A stretch of 37,054 nt of DNA from Prosthecobacter debontii (GTDB lineage Bacteria > Verrucomicrobiota > Verrucomicrobiia > Verrucomicrobiales > Verrucomicrobiaceae), in contig CAMBPS010000033.1 of NCBI GenBank assembly GCA_945869675.1, forward strand, positions 1 through 37,054. Reading direction: 5' to 3'. Position 1 is the first letter of the stretch, and every line of letters starts with the position of its first letter. The position numbers were made by a program, and so were the translations under genes. The notes under the pieces were generated by a model. The model saw nothing but the letters and a program-made list of their open reading frames with translations. It had not been told where the DNA came from and did not search any database. This document shows positions 12,001 to 16,837 of the stretch, in pieces.

Positions 12001-13350
12001 GTAGCCATTGCGTCCGTTGAAGGTGTAGTTCGCGACGTTCTGTCCTGCTTCACGAGTGAGTGACCCGAAGGTCACCGTCTGATTCTGGAGGGAACCGCTG
12101 CCGAGACTGAGAGGCCCGGAGAGATCGCGATCCACAAAAATTGTGCCGGTGCTGTTATTACGAACTCGGATGTTCTTCTGACCACTAAAGCCTGAGGCTG
12201 CGTCTGTGCGCACTTCGAGGGTGCCGTTGACTAAATCCACGGATGTCGCGCTGGTGTTTAAGCCCAAGGCTCCTACCGAACCAACACGCACGGTCCCAGA
12301 ATCGACTCGCATCGTGCTGCGGAAGTCATTGCCGGCATTCTGGAGCCAGAGGGTGGTGCTGATCAAATTGCCAGCCTTATAAAAGCGATCGTCAACGGCA
12401 TCAAGACCCCTGACTCGTCCGGAGATGTTGAAATTCCCGTTTCCGTAAAAATAGGATATGTTGCTCGCTCCCACATACACCGGGCCACTTACCGTGGTGG
12501 TGCCATGAGTGGCCCACAGGCGGGTTTCACCCACTGCATTGCCCGTAGTGAGTCCACCCGCCAGCGTGTTGTAACCGATGCTGACTAATGCACCCGTTGC
12601 GTTGTTCGCGCCTGGACCGCGGCCCGCAAGACTGAGTTCACGATTGAGCGTGATACCCGCCGTGCTGCCTGCGGAAACACTGCTTCCTTGGAGAACCAAC
12701 GCACCACCAGTGAAGCCGGTGCCACCAGCCGCCCCAGTGGTGTTGGCAGCGCCAGTCACAGAGATAGCCGTGCCGGCGGAGCTACCGAGTTGGTTGGCAT
12801 TGGTAATGACCACATTGCCGCCTTTGATGGCGATGTCACCCGAGAGTGTGCTGGAGTTGTCAGCGGTGAGACGAAGAGTGCCGTTACCCGTCTTGGTAAA
12901 GCCGGAGGTGCCAGTGAGGGTGGAAGAAAGGGTCGCTTGGTTGGTGCCAAAACCATTGTTATTGACGGCAATGAGAGGAGAAGTGATGCCTGCCGCTGGT
13001 GCGAGTGTCAGTGAATTGCCACCGCCTGCAAGGTTGTAACCCGTCGTGTTGAAGGTCAGTCCGCCGGCTGTGATTGGCCCAGCTAACGTGACGACCCCCG
13101 ATGGGGCACCAAAGATTGCAGTATCTAGACCGGCATTATTCCAGGTGCCCGTGGACCAATTGGAAGTGGTGGTATCCCAAGCTCCAGGAAGAGATCCGGT
13201 CCAGGTAACATTAGCCCCATTCACCTGCACACTCCAGAGAGCGAACTGGGCGAGGAGAATTGAAGAGACCGTTTTCTTCCAGAAAGGTGTGCGGAGACTG
13301 CGAGTCAGGCGCACTGGAAGCGAGAGCGGTTGGGCGGTTGAGGTCTTCAT
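1..13350 (-). CDS. Giant autotransporter-like beta-strand repeat protein (N-terminal 4,450 residues, partial)
   Basis: I see one open frame from an ATG at 13350 down to base 1. Spot translation near 1, 4500, 6000, 8500, 10000 and 11200 stays in this frame without stops, and the C-terminus lies off the window. The N-terminus is a long basic region followed by a hydrophobic segment (TVSSILLAQFALWSVQVNGA), a plausible extended signal peptide cut near residue 46. The mature part opens with a Trp/Asn-rich motif (NVTWTG...NW) and then runs in repeats of the type GTGTLIFTG-x-TYTGNTxI-x-GxIQ, typical of autotransporter-associated beta-strand (PATR, TIGR02601) repeats. Copies with TYTG-like cores lie near 10015, 9645, 9511, 8654, 7723, 6145, 4267, 1880 and 930. 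The protein is Gly/Thr/Asn/Ser-rich and almost free of Cys, so a secreted beta-helix at the cell surface is likely. No Shine-Dalgarno is visible. Function (adhesin, matrix) is inference; the anchoring or barrel domain is not in view. Confidence 0.9.
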   Translation of the reverse strand, partial: MKTSTAQPLSLPVRLTRSLRTPFWKKTVSSILLAQFALWSVQVNGANVTWTGSLPGAWDTTTSNWSTGTWNNAGLDTAIFGAPSGVVTLAGPITAGGLTFNTTGYNLAGGGNSLTLAPAAGITSPLIAVNNNGFGTNQATLSSTLTGTSGFTKTGNGTLRLTADNSSTLSGDIAIKGGNVVITNANQLGSSAGTAISVTGAANTTGAAGGTGFTGGALVLQGSSVSAGSTAGITLNRELSLAGRGPGANNATGALVSIGYNTLAGGLTTGNAVGETRLWATHGTTTVSGPVYVGASNISYFYGNGNFNISGRVRGLDAVDDRFYKAGNLISTTLWLQNAGNDFRSTMRVDSGTVRVGSVGALGLNTSATSVDLVNGTLEVRTDAASGFSGQKNIRVRNNSTGTIFVDRDLSGPLSLGSGSLQNQTVTFGSLTREAGQNVANYTFNGRNGYNTITTTATPTAADYRGITVTNNSSGTVTLAGGNVWSANNATASTYTVQGGGETIINGAVVATGGANVLTKGSSGTFTLGATAATTSTFTGNANLNDGTLAIRSVNALNPTSASAGRVVFGNGALSFLGAESTGAGETWTNKIADLNTANAYILANQSGSAPSALILPNNFAVTNGAAKTLHLGGSAPTSIVNQIAGLITNGGNLTNINKIGTSTWQIAAPISYGTAATLSLAATGGTATTTVTLATGTTGSLVVGQPISGVGIPFGTTIAQIRDSTTIILSGNRAANAAADPAVSVGVASGITSTITNTAASTGTANPVITVASTANLVPGQKVTSTNLPASQNWYIRDITSATTVTLVSGTGASLLAGAVAAAEVITPQASPNFGGNLTVANGILRLNAASASSDIINSTSNLIFNTDSVTLMGNAGGTFNYVGFAGGTSTEVLGRLIPTAGQGIVSITNGTGNDTLTFLDIGTRGAGATLDYQPGTGTINFSGTAPVGSNGIQSGYATFNGVDWVNSGATASQFTGYTAGSGALTLAPATNFSIAGAASTAALGTINSLKLTGGAALTLGGQLSFTTNPGGVLFDNSGGTASITGSTLGTAAQELVVTTNGSSPAVAPAPGAALTTGNALTISSTQPGGASLTKTGTGTLIFTGPRTYTGNTVINQGAIQMSGATADLGVLTTAGNQTVIRQGAILDVNGAGASTALYTGGPSFAQISIGALTGTGLITNSNAAQSTVSLGGTATTGTTTFGGTLQDGTGILNVVINGTSARSQAILGAQPYTGVTVINNGNLAVTRLADGGTASGLGASSNAASNLIFNGGTLTYTGAAAAAATSGGGIYQTTQTPSVSTNRLFTLAGNATIQSSGTYGNEAASAGTGANNASLIFSNTGDLAFVNAGARTLTLGGSSIGDNEMRVRLRNNPNANEALSFTKADGGLWILNPTTSNDYTGTTTISGGALRALTSGSVVGIPTNSLLTINGGVLETSGTFSRTLGAAAGNVQLTGGASGFAAATTDRLVVTLGGGALTWGAAATTFGPTSLVLGSSTALGETEITNAVNLSGTSRVVTVNNNSNTGAMVTAGILSGVISNGTGTAGFTKNGGGVLILGNANTYNGNTQVDNGNLIVTSIGTGVSSSLGAAGTFVSNQGNSDLNPLFYVGNGESANRNLTLQASANFSDNRIIRIDASGSGALVWNTGTFAHTTRGDSVARNLTLDLRGSNTDNNQMNLVLTNSTNATFANVLNVSKNDGGTWILNPASVNTFTGAITAGGGNLGLTANGIGSASQINLGNGAIFAFGGPLTTNKLIQLNNNSAALFGGQNAITINANIQKQAGANDQTISNNLEGGALLTINGNYVNLENATAISTRTLNVRGYGSTVWNGVIPDNANVATSVGVGGSRTALNIAIDPNASLTLTGTSANTYTGPTTLTDGILIVDKVAAFGAAAFGGTAVFALNGGTLRVGSSLANLTGANAITNAVQINGSPAKVDGSKSIEFSGGVTLGASRTLQNELTGGANLIISGLGITNSAASTLTIFGAGNTLISGPYTAGTGANGLQLSGTGALSLTGTNLATGALTASRGTITLSGTTGGSWNAGTAQVNSGGTLTLDNSGGNNAAGRLFDTGAFTGNGGTLNFINNGTSSAETIGALTLNNATTRITMSGAGNGTLTFASISTPNSGSSLDLSTISGLGTTNQVIFTAAPTLTNNIIPRIFVDGGADFATYTGSGVVAFTGYNNANNFNTAAATDTMNLTASAATTANRTVNALKLNGTGLAVTGAASNRLTVTAAAILNTGGNNALSINEVAFAANAGLLQVASGTTLTVNSDLTGSAGISKFLAGDLTFGTGARSLVTSTHNFSGGTTTLTGSADTFFPNQNFLNNDGATLNLNGGGQYIGNLNSTGVLPGTGGTINGGGALVTNGGGTFGGTITSGTSLGRVQGGTLAFQSAQTYTGSTLLMGGTTTLENDATLLNTSDISLNFATLSLSNNSSLQTQINNRVGDAIPISLRSGGISVTGRLTTAATETLGAVSALQGASTITVANGGGTLTSMDLTLASLTRSQGTTVNFVGTNLGQQGNNARIAIASGPAAVGSGVLGAWAIANTTDYAAYNAGLGVGIVGQGGFTGYDAQVISAANVSPASGTFAADNITNIFSTAASSILLGAGTTTTGLLRIGGAFTTDVNFTNNADTLNLGLGGILRSNDNFATSIGSVASRGIITSGTSELVVYNAANTTGATVMTINSSIQGAGTALVKSGGGVLALTGVNTYGGGTTVAQGTLELRGTTTGDVVIPAGGLSLINSTVTQFVTAGTNPTGQGQINSTNAVTLRGGSTLTLTGANTLNSLAFDNNGGTGTPTVTSGGILTLTNATPITVTSSNPSTIATVAGSIDIGSGTKTINTPAIQVGGVTVTNIVPTLNISAAILSPGASITKTGNGLLQLSGQSTFTGGVNLTVGGLVIGASSTPTSGGSGITSGPLGSGALSVASGAYLFSNSTASVGNNVVFAGAPRFDSTANTAWTLTLNGSLTGAGLASPNPTIEIANPGLTVALLGNIPNIGTITSFSKTGLGTLIFNSTGYTGNYDANALGNGLAVSLLHDGTSPNIGNGVVETISLGSLTFDPVGTGTVTVGRAGGSLPFNQAQNKIIAPSSINTVLTNGLTVANNNGYGLQISDSGALVGTPTFTVNTASVSNITQGLTLSGALNGTGFIKAGSGALVLGNAGNTFIGDITINQGVVSAAGNAQLSNAANVIKLAATVAGTAALRATGTFSLANPLQLVGTANTRAIEVTGTNTLTLTNAFDLNAGAAAAASLAKQDTGTLLINADNSATPWNGVLTISQGAVSLGNALGLGTTTGNTIVAASGAALQLPAGISLGEPLNLTGTGLFTAGALQGTGAGTSIQTGAITLAAAAAIGADAGNTLSIRGGASGAFALTLAGAGNTEFTTTAVPVGLTNMTKIGSGTSTIGVASPAYVGTITVNRGTFQLGSAGVGSVGGTGLITVNQNGTFTIDNTVGTPLARTTNRGVTLAGGTLNYNNGSTTFTDTSTGALTLNSGSNFINMSNTGGVPTNLVFGSLAFGAGGTGNVNGLALGSNLLKFGTTTPTLTPATTGLFPRLTVTDGVHGNEFATYNGLLAAGNGVVAFAGYAPATNILSAGATQTYKATPATSNSLTGNQTLNALNLQTTGGTPNVGGLGGLNPTTLTLTSGAILVNGTGTNAILSVPIVALGAAEGVIHTSSGKTLDVSSGFSGTAGMTKALNGTLNLNAQQFVSGTTTVNGGTLNLQSAATNTLLFNNGLTVNTGGTVDLKNGAQFIGSLASQGAGSNTDIGGGIVTNSGAQATLVTNSNSSFGGSVQGTIFLNKTGTSGLTLTNAQTYTGDTLITGGTLTLLDSGTLGTPGTGNIGINFGSLTLTNTGLLDNADRVSLATITMKGGNVSFNGRAQTNSTEALGAVILADGFNTIFNTAGGTGINSSVLTLDSITRSVGSAATLRLNNNGVLGTLGSVANIRISGAAPTLTNNIVGPWAMSDREFLSYDSTYGFGGLNAVGFANYAGSGLNTSPLATDNVRQAFAGGTTTLAANTVVNTLNISQTATSILDLGTNTLRVQGGGMIIAVNTDATSMTINNGTITSGTVGAASDFYLHVTPFSNNTRTTVIGAAIADNAPGTGPVRLIVTIPDNNAASTLTLSGTNTYTGGTIINSGPVVLSATGTLGTGGITVNGPGSLTQTLAGVIPSSNTLTLGGSSTVTLANQANSLAGLTINNLGGSAPTLTPTGTLTLTGGTTVTTMNAGAVATIGTGTLDLNAAGAYSINVGATVVNGQDVAPWQAGLIINSVIQNGGISKSGAGVLQLGGASTFAGGVNITAGGLIIASDTNSLLLNDPVVTGPVGTGTLTMAANTTLLAGGAARTITNNVTFLGDSVFNGTNNLTLNGTTTLPAIWGATVTAPQMTVTIGDASPSGSGDVINKSGLGTLVVGGYAGTLNASGGLLFTADGNTLSTLQSID
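10945..11345 (-). other. Non-PATR module inside the giant protein
   Basis: Residues about 669-802 of the giant protein do not follow the TYTG pattern. They hold two copies of a different unit: TATTVTLATGTTGSLVVGQP followed by a GxGIPxGTTIxxI stretch, and later NPVITVASTANLVPGQKV followed by a YIRDIxSATTVTLV stretch. The alternation of TVT(L/V)A and LVxGQ suggests a different short beta-sandwich or sheet repeat inserted between PATR blocks. No function can be assigned. Confidence 0.5.
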
Positions 13351-13499
13351 AAGGTTGGTGGGAAGGATTAAAAAAAGTCGGCGGGAGGCAGAAAAAGAGA
13401 ACGGAAAAGGATCAGGCGATGCAGGCAATTGAGGTCAGCGGCGTGAAAAACACATTAATCCGAAAATCAATAAAACGAGGATTCGTGATGTCTCGAAGA

Positions 13500-13516
13500 C
13501 TGGCACGATGCTTGCA
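13500..13516 (+). promoter_or_regulatory. Sigma-54 (RpoN) promoter-like motif
   Basis: CTGGCACGATGCTTGCA matches the -24/-12 consensus TGGCACG-N4-TTGCA at every defined base, with GG and GC separated by 10 bp. Transcription would start near 13527 and run rightwards, away from the giant gene. No recognised plus-strand gene follows. A 22-codon frame begins at 13524 (ATG GAT GAT TGG), but it starts on the predicted transcription start, so it may be chance. Confidence 0.5.
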
Positions 13517-13546
13517 TGATTGAATGGATGATTGGTTAGACATACT

Positions 13547-13569
13547 AAAAAAGCCTTATTTTTCAAGGC
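13547..13569 (-). terminator. Weak intrinsic-terminator-like hairpin upstream of the giant gene
   Basis: Read on the minus strand this is GCCTT, a 7-nt loop, AAGGC and then six T. The stem is only 5 bp. It would stop a transcript coming from the right before the promoter of the giant gene, or act in a long leader of that gene. Confidence 0.35.
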
Positions 13570-13879
13570 CTAACGAAAGGCTCGAAAAATAATTCTTGGT
13601 GTTGGTTGCTTGGCTGACAGAATAGACTAACAAATTGATAGGTCTGATGGATTGAAAATGAGTAGACTAGAGTCGCATGTTATCATATCGGGATTCCATT
13701 TTGCCAAGATTTTTCTCCCTTTCGGAAGAAGTTTTTTTGTCGCCGATCATCATCTGGTCGATTGATTTTGAGGCTTTTCCGCCGCCTTGATATTTAATAA
13801 AACCTAATTACTTGAGTAAATTACCATAAAAATTCAAAATAAGCTCAATGCGTTAATCCTAAATTTAGCAATGAGATTA

Positions 13880-14024
13880 ACCACAGAGGGTCGATGGACA
13901 CAGAGGATCAACCATTTACAGAAGGAATACTTAGAGTTTCCCGCTCACCTTGAGGGTGAGTCATTTTCTAATCCGAAAATCGTCACAAGTCCCTGAATCT
14001 CTGCGTCCATCGAGTCTCTGTGGT
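13880..14024. repeat. Inverted pair of CACAGAG-type intergenic repeats
   Basis: ACCACAGAGGGTCGATGG at 13880 and its near reverse complement at 13997-14024 (CCATCGAGTCTCTGTGGT) form arms of about 28 bases around roughly 90 bases. The core CACAGAG-n-CGATGGAC-n-CAGAG resembles common short intergenic repeats of Verrucomicrobia and Planctomycetes, from general knowledge. The interior contains a smaller hairpin CTCACC/GGGTGAG near 13945. Confidence 0.6.
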
Positions 14025-14129
14025 GTATTGCTTTAATCGTTTTTAGGTTAATGATGGTTCTCAAAAATAAGAATGACTCCACCCTTTGGTTTTTGACTTC
14101 ACCCTTCAAACATGAAGGCCTGAGTGCCG

Positions 14130-14516
14130 CTTTGCCTCTGTCATTGAATCCACAACGCTTCTTCACCTTTCGGTCAGTGACACCCAAGACACAGCCGCTT
14201 CGCGTCGAAGAAACCCTGTGAAAGCAAGCGCAACTTAGCGATCTTCCGTTTGCGGATCTAGCAGACAATTCATCGTGTTGGGATGTGGAACGAAGAGTCA
14301 CTTTGGCCGTATGAGTCGGAGACAAAAACTAAGCAACTGGAGACTCCATTTTACAGGAAAACAGAAAGACATGATTTACAGGTCAGAACACATTCCTATG
14401 AATCCTGTTTTCCTGTGAATCCTGTGATTAGAAACTCGAATCACGAACAGTCTCATACCCTCCATAGTCTGCGCAACAGCGCATAACTTCACAGCAAGTT
14501 AGTCGGGAGGTTTAAC
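14130..14516 (-). repeat. Dispersed repeat, copy 1 (inverted relative to copy at 36.3-36.7 kb)
   Basis: The reverse complement of this stretch aligns by eye with 36289-36669. Both begin with a (G)TTAAACCTC-C/T-CGACTAACTTG terminus, then ATGAGACTGTTCGTGATTCG, then an AATCACAGGATT-n-ACAGGAAAACAGG block, a CTCCGACTCATACGGCCAAA block and a CGAAGCGGCTGTGTCTTGGG block. Differences are substitutions and small indels. Reading frames inside share a peptide (STRSGCVLG), which is explained by DNA similarity and is not evidence of a gene. Confidence 0.75.
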
Positions 14517-14677
14517 TCGGATCGATTCCTGAAGAGAGACTTCGCTGCCGTGACGGTGCTTCGTCCTCTAAATCCGCTTGCGCTGACAGCCCCATCTGTT
14601 CAACTGCCTCAGCTCCAGCTAGCTTCGTGTGCTCGTGACGTCGCAGCTCATGGCAGCTTGCGCTATTCATGAACCCT

Positions 14678-14710
14678 AAAAAAAACCCGCACTCCAAGAC
14701 GGAGTGCGGG
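14678..14710 (-). terminator. Rho-independent terminator of the RRM protein gene
   Basis: A perfect 10-bp stem (CCCGCACTCC / GGAGTGCGGG) with a 5-nt loop, followed on the minus strand by eight T (14678-14685). It lies about 40 bases past the stop codon of the RRM gene. Confidence 0.9.
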
Positions 14711-14747
14711 CGAATATGGGTCAAACTGCTGTTATCTTGAACGTTCT

Positions 14748-15371
14748 CTAGGAGTCCTCACCTTCTGAATGGCGGTCGTCGCTACCGATGGGCTTGGCAC
14801 CACTGAGTTGGAGAGGGCGACCCATGAATTCTTTGCCGCTGAGTTCAGCGACCGCACGACGGGCTTCTTCCACCGAACTCATGGTAACGAAGGCAAAACC
14901 TTTGGAACGCTGGGTGCGATTATTGACGACGACTTCCGCATTGCGCACGCCACCGACGCCATTGAAGAGCTCAAAGAGATCGCTTTCAGAAGCGTCGTAG
15001 GAGAGATTGCCAATGTAGAGACGATCTGTTTCGATCGAGGCAGGATCAACGGGGGTGTTCTCACGACGTGGGCCACGGGGCTCACGCGCTGGACGAGGGG
15101 AAGAATCGCGATCAGCGCGTGGTGGGCGTGGACTGCGACTTGTGGCTGAAGGCGGAGCGCTGCGCTGAGCCTGCGGGAGGGTGGCGGGCTTACCGAGCAG
15201 GCCGAAGGTAACGGCGCTCAGGAATTTCTGAAATCCGGTCTGCTGAGGGACGCCACCACGTGGAGTGGACGTGCGGCCACCGGAGTAGCTGCCGCTCTTG
15301 TTGTTTCCGCCTGGGCGACGGTTGCGGCGGCGATTGCCTTGGCCTTGTTGCTGTGTATTGGTGTCTGACAT
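14748..15371 (-). CDS. RRM-type RNA-binding protein
   Basis: 207 residues. The N-terminal half (1-110) is disordered-looking and rich in Arg, Gly, Pro, Ser and Gln, like RGG-type tails. The C-terminal half (about 116-195) is one RNA recognition motif, with RNP2 LYIGNL at 118-123 and RNP1 KGFAFVTM at 157-164, including the aromatic residues that stack on RNA. The last residues are acidic. Single-RRM proteins of this kind bind single-stranded RNA in the cytoplasm and are often linked to cold adaptation; that role is only inferred here. Most bacterial RRM proteins are near 80-100 residues, so the long basic N-terminal tail is unusual. The gene stands alone, with a strong terminator after it and about 600 non-coding bases before it. 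Confidence 0.88.
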   Translation of the reverse strand: MSDTNTQQQGQGNRRRNRRPGGNNKSGSYSGGRTSTPRGGVPQQTGFQKFLSAVTFGLLGKPATLPQAQRSAPPSATSRSPRPPRADRDSSPRPAREPRGPRRENTPVDPASIETDRLYIGNLSYDASESDLFELFNGVGGVRNAEVVVNNRTQRSKGFAFVTMSSVEEARRAVAELSGKEFMGRPLQLSGAKPIGSDDRHSEGEDS

Positions 15372-15971
15372 GGGTCGTTCGTTCTAGGTGTCTGTGGGGT
15401 TGGAGGCACCACGCAAGGGAGCGTGCTAGGGGTCGGTGCCGAGGATGGACAACAGGTCACATCCTGAGAGACGGGCCGTGTGACGGGCCGCAGAAGCGGC
15501 TCATCGCAGCCCCATCGGGTGCCGCTAAATCTGGGGTGGGACCCAGTGGGTCCGGTGTTCGCGTGACAGAAATCGGTCACGGTGAGGCGTCCCGGCGATA
15601 AAATCGCAGGTCCAGTCAAAGCATTTGGCGCAGTCAGGGTGCTGGCGTGGCGCATTTCCGCAGATCAGTGGGTGGACATTAGGCCTCGGAGCACGACGCT
15701 CCAGAATTAGCATGTCAAGACTAGTCGGGGGGAGCGGCTGGGTCAATAGCGGAGTTAGGTGGTGGAGAGAGAAAAGAAAGCAGAAAGCGGAAAGCGGAAG
15801 GCAAGAGGTCGGAGGTCGGAGGTCGGAGGTCGGAGGTCGGAGGTCGGAGGTCGGAGGTCGGAGGTCGGAGGTCGGAGGTCGGAGGTCGGAGGTCGGAAGT
15901 CAGAAGTCAGAAGTCAGAGGTCGTAGGTCAGAGGTCGGAGAGCGCAGAACCAAGATAAAACGAAGGAAGTA
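15372..15971. other. Non-coding region upstream of the RRM gene, with tandem array
   Basis: About 600 bases with no supported gene. 15372-15780 is presumably the promoter and leader of the RRM gene; I could not place a convincing -10/-35 pair. It contains a short dyad GGACCC-AGT-GGGTCC near 15539. 15780-15940 is a simple-sequence array. The open frames at 15218-15655 (minus) and 15625-15975 (plus, RRSEVGG repeats) are artefacts of the overlapping gene and of the array. Confidence 0.6.
15806..15938 (+). repeat. 7-bp tandem repeat array (AGGTCGG)n
   Basis: Thirteen perfect head-to-tail copies of AGGTCGG run from 15806 to 15896. They are followed by about six degenerate copies (AAGTCAG, AGGTCGT, AGGTCAG) to 15938, and preceded by AAAGCGG-type units. 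The same units, degenerate, reappear at 24255-24290. There are no spacers, so this is not a CRISPR. Confidence 0.95.
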
Positions 15972-16439
15972 TTGAACCAGGCGCTGGACGCCTTGATTGA
16001 GCAGACAGGCCAAAGCCCGAAGGTGATTCTGGGGGATGGTGGCGTGCTGGCACAGATGACCAAGGCGTTGGTCGAGCGGGTGCTCGGCGCAGAGCTGGTT
16101 CACCATCTCAAAACGGGGAGCGGCCCCGTCGGTGGGCCGGAGGGCGAAGCCGCGGCAGTGCTCGCCAACTGCCGCAAGGGCCACAGTGCCAAGACAGTGC
16201 TGAGCGACAGCGGCGCGATGCAGATCGACGTGCCGCGCGACCGTGCGGGCAGTTTCGAGCCGCTCTTGGCGCCCAAGTGGCAGAAGAAGCTGCCAGGCTT
16301 CGAGGAGAAGATCATCGCGCTCTACACACGCGGCATGACGGCGAGCGACAGCAAGGCGATGTTCGAAGCACAATACTACATTGAGGTGAGCGCCGAGTTC
16401 CTGCAATGGATCGACAAGACTATCAGAGGCAAGAACTAG
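15972..16439 (+). pseudogene. IS256-family (Mutator-type) transposase, N-terminal remnant
   Basis: The 155-residue frame resembles the first third of IS256-type transposases: LAQMTKALVERVLGAELVHHL near residues 26-46, a CRKGHSAKT segment, the diagnostic IDVPRDRAGSFEPLLAPKWQ block near 84-103 and the GFEEKIIALYTRGMT block near 108-122. IS256 transposases are about 400 residues long with a DDE catalytic triad. Here the sequence ends before any of the triad, and its last 30 residues have drifted from the family. No terminal inverted repeats are recognisable. The start is a TTG or an upstream fusion point. The remnant ends flush against the stop codon of the convergent DUF971 gene. I consider it a dead insertion-sequence fragment. 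Confidence 0.8.
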
Positions 16440-16750
16440 GCGGGCTTCATGGCCTCTTCGCCAAGGCGATGAAGGTAGTCATAGCTGTAGATGCCCGTGT
16501 TGTGGCCATCGGTAAAATCAAATTGGATGGCGTAACCACCGATGGGACGCCAAGTGCGGACCATGACACCGGGGAAATGCTTTTGATCGGTGCCACCATA
16601 CTGCCGGCCTAACAAATCACGCTCACCCGTATTTTCAGCACTCGGAGACCAAGCGCGCAGTCGTTCACAGGGAATGTAATGCTCGATTCCGCCTGGCCAG
16701 ATGATGGCGATATCGGTGCCGATGAGTTCGATGCGTTGCGGAGCGTTCAT
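16436..16750 (-). CDS. DUF971 domain protein
   Basis: 104 residues, the usual length for a stand-alone DUF971 protein (about 100-120). The fold is that of the N-terminal domain of gamma-butyrobetaine hydroxylase. Typical features are LIGTDIAIIWPGGIEHYIPCERLR near residues 9-32 and FTDGHNTGIYSYDYLHRLGE near 79-98. Homologues are found near Fe-S and Mrp-type genes or as free-standing genes, and no reaction is established for them. It lies 87 bases after rpsD in the same direction, separated by a hairpin, so it may be read through from the ribosomal operon or have its own promoter. The stop codon shares a CTAG with the end of the IS256 remnant, yet the protein appears complete. Confidence 0.85.
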   Translation of the reverse strand: MNAPQRIELIGTDIAIIWPGGIEHYIPCERLRAWSPSAENTGERDLLGRQYGGTDQKHFPGVMVRTWRPIGGYAIQFDFTDGHNTGIYSYDYLHRLGEEAMKPA

Positions 16751-16777
16751 AGAAAGAAAAAGAATGGCAGAGTGAGT

Positions 16778-16810
16778 ACGAAGAAGGGACGCCTTCCGGC
16801 GCCCCTTCGT
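16778..16810 (-). terminator. Hairpin after rpsD
   Basis: ACGAAG-GGG-CGCC pairs with GGCG-CCC-CTTCGT around a TTCC loop, with a 2-nt and a 1-nt bulge. It lies between the rpsD stop and the DUF971 start. There is no uninterrupted T-run on the minus strand, so termination may be partial. Confidence 0.5.
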
Positions 16811-16837
16811 AAAGGATGGTGATCCCAGATGGGAAAA

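Larger units (their letters stand above)
13351..14677. other. Non-coding, repeat-rich intergenic region
   Basis: About 1.3 kb between the start of the giant gene and the terminator of the RRM gene. It is AT-rich from 13440 to 13870. It holds the sigma-54-like motif at 13500, a hairpin with a T-run on the minus strand at 13547, a pair of inverted CACAGAG-type repeats (13880/13997) and the dispersed repeat 14130-14516. The open frames here (13945-14325 minus, 14283-14486 plus, 14512-14724 minus) show no domain and lie in repeat DNA. I see no convincing gene. Confidence 0.6.

Noticed and set aside
209..12971. Many open frames of 60-270 codons on both strands within 1-13350 (for example 1084-1779 and 6917-7732 on the plus strand)
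   Set aside because: They are antisense or other-frame shadows of the giant minus-strand gene; their composition follows from its Gly/Thr/Asn-rich codons, and none shows a domain.
13945..14325. 126-codon minus-strand frame
   Set aside because: It shares peptides with the 36433-36831 frame only because both cross the dispersed repeat. It has no domain and includes the CACAGAG repeat.
14512..14724. 70-codon minus-strand frame
   Set aside because: It begins inside the terminator hairpin of the RRM gene and has no recognisable domain, although its 3' part is somewhat protein-like; it could be a decayed repeat-borne fragment.
15806..15938. Possible CRISPR array
   Set aside because: The units are 7 bp with no spacers and there are no cas genes.
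15625..15975. 116-codon plus-strand frame with RRSEVGG repeats
   Set aside because: It is a translation of the 7-bp tandem array.
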